Source: Silvania confinis (GTDB lineage Bacteria > Pseudomonadota > Gammaproteobacteria > Enterobacterales > Enterobacteriaceae). From it: DNA of 64,000 nucleotides. Shown piece after piece: positions 63,586 through 64,000 of this stretch. The translations under genes were made by a program, and so were the position numbers. Below the pieces are notes generated by a model that worked only from the letters and a program-made list of their open reading frames with translations, did not search any database and was not told where the DNA came from. Numbering within the stretch: the stretch's first letter is position 1; every line of letters starts with the position of its first letter. The stretch covers positions 930,001 through 994,000 of the forward strand of contig NZ_JAMGZJ010000078.1 of assembly GCF_025564085.1 (NCBI RefSeq), read 5' to 3'.

Positions 63586-64000
63586 ATGAACACCATTATT
63601 GATTTGTTTAACGAGCACAAAAGCGAGCGCAGCTTTACCGATAAGGCCATTGATGACGCCACGCTGGAACGGATTATCAGCACCGCATACCGGGCACCAA
63701 CATCGGTAAACTCTCAACAGGTTTCTGTTGTGGTGACGCGTGATGCGCAGATGCGGGCGAAGATCTCGCAGATTGCCGGCGGCCAGCCGTGGATTGCCAA
63801 AGCTCCGGTGTTTATCACCTTCGTGCTGGATATGCATAAAACCCAGGTCGGAATGACGCTTGCCGGCAACGAGCAGCAGGCGCATAAGAGCATTGAAAGT
63901 CTTGTCGCGGGCGCGACCGACGTGGGGATTGCGTTGGGCTCGGTAATGGCCGCCGCGCGATCCGAAGGGCTGGGCATTGTGCCGATTGGCGGGATCCGTC
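63586..64000 (+). CDS. NADPH-dependent nitroreductase-family protein (truncated by window end)
   Basis: The first 138 residues of an NfsA/FRP-type flavin reductase: ERSFTDKAIDDATLERIIST, then RAPTSVNSQQVSVVVTRD for FMN, and VGIALGSVMAAARSEGLG. ATG at 63586. The gene runs past base 64000. It reduces nitroaromatics or quinones; with the aldehyde dehydrogenase and DJ-1-like genes it suggests electrophile detoxification. Confidence 0.82.
   Translation, partial: MNTIIDLFNEHKSERSFTDKAIDDATLERIISTAYRAPTSVNSQQVSVVVTRDAQMRAKISQIAGGQPWIAKAPVFITFVLDMHKTQVGMTLAGNEQQAHKSIESLVAGATDVGIALGSVMAAARSEGLGIVPIGGIR

Overview
This window is a chromosomal segment of an enterobacterium (Enterobacteriaceae, closest in feel to the Enterobacter/Lelliottia/Kosakonia group). 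The assignment rests on gene order: ydfI-ydfH-ydfG-dcp, eamA-marBAR-marC-sotB, ydeE, yneJ-sad-glsB, uxaB-yneE and tam all lie near 35 minutes in E. coli, and their products match the E. coli proteins in length and motifs. Between these conserved blocks are accessory modules. I saw no rRNA, tRNA or CRISPR array.

Layout. 1-4.9 kb: partial ydfI, ydfH, ydfG, dcp. 4.9-9.1 kb: a decayed lambdoid prophage remnant (holin, endolysin, several small genes, a GrlR-like protein, terminase small subunit, broken terminase large subunit). It is bracketed by a 176-bp direct repeat of the dcp 3' end, the footprint of integration into dcp. 9.2-12.1 kb: an orphan PTS IIB gene, a 31-codon membrane peptide gene, a MetE-like methyltransferase with MetR and MetJ sites, and zinT with a near-perfect Zur palindrome. 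12.2-18.7 kb: ydeE, eamA, marRAB with an intact operator, marC, sotB and a PhzF-family gene.

18.9-28.8 kb: a ten-gene catabolic island. One arm encodes Fe-dependent alcohol dehydrogenase, DapA-family aldolase, sodium:solute symporter, cytoplasmic sialidase-like protein, YhcH-like protein and an SDR. The divergent arm encodes a four-carbon sugar-acid kinase, PdxA2 and a DeoR regulator, followed by a convergent lactate-dehydrogenase-like gene with an altered specificity residue. No described pathway that I know combines these parts. 29-42 kb: GNAT, yneJ, sad, a frameshifted chemoreceptor, glsB, three tandem diguanylate cyclases with different sensory domains, GNAT, uxaB, yneE.

42-54.6 kb: a 928-aa TPR-like protein, AHSA1, GNAT, tam, a lipoprotein, a Fur-type operon (YncE-like propeller, TonB-dependent receptor, unknown protein), an NTF2-like protein, a tandem DUF606 transporter pair with a LysR regulator, and an FUSC-type transporter. 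54.7-60.3 kb: an AT-richer operon with RpiR regulator, glucose-family PTS IIBC, RpiB, AlsE-like epimerase and an atypical GH1 enzyme. The enzyme set fits import of a beta-alloside by PTS, hydrolysis to allose-6-P, and conversion through allulose-6-P to fructose-6-P. The GH1 residue that normally contacts sugar O3 is changed. 60.4-64 kb: LysR, coniferyl-type aldehyde dehydrogenase, DJ-1/Hsp31-like protein and a truncated nitroreductase, probably an aldehyde and electrophile detoxification group.

The two strongest leads are the putative alloside PTS operon (54.7-60.3 kb) and the sialidase-like/tetronate island (18.9-28.8 kb). All functional calls come from reading motifs and context; no database search was run.
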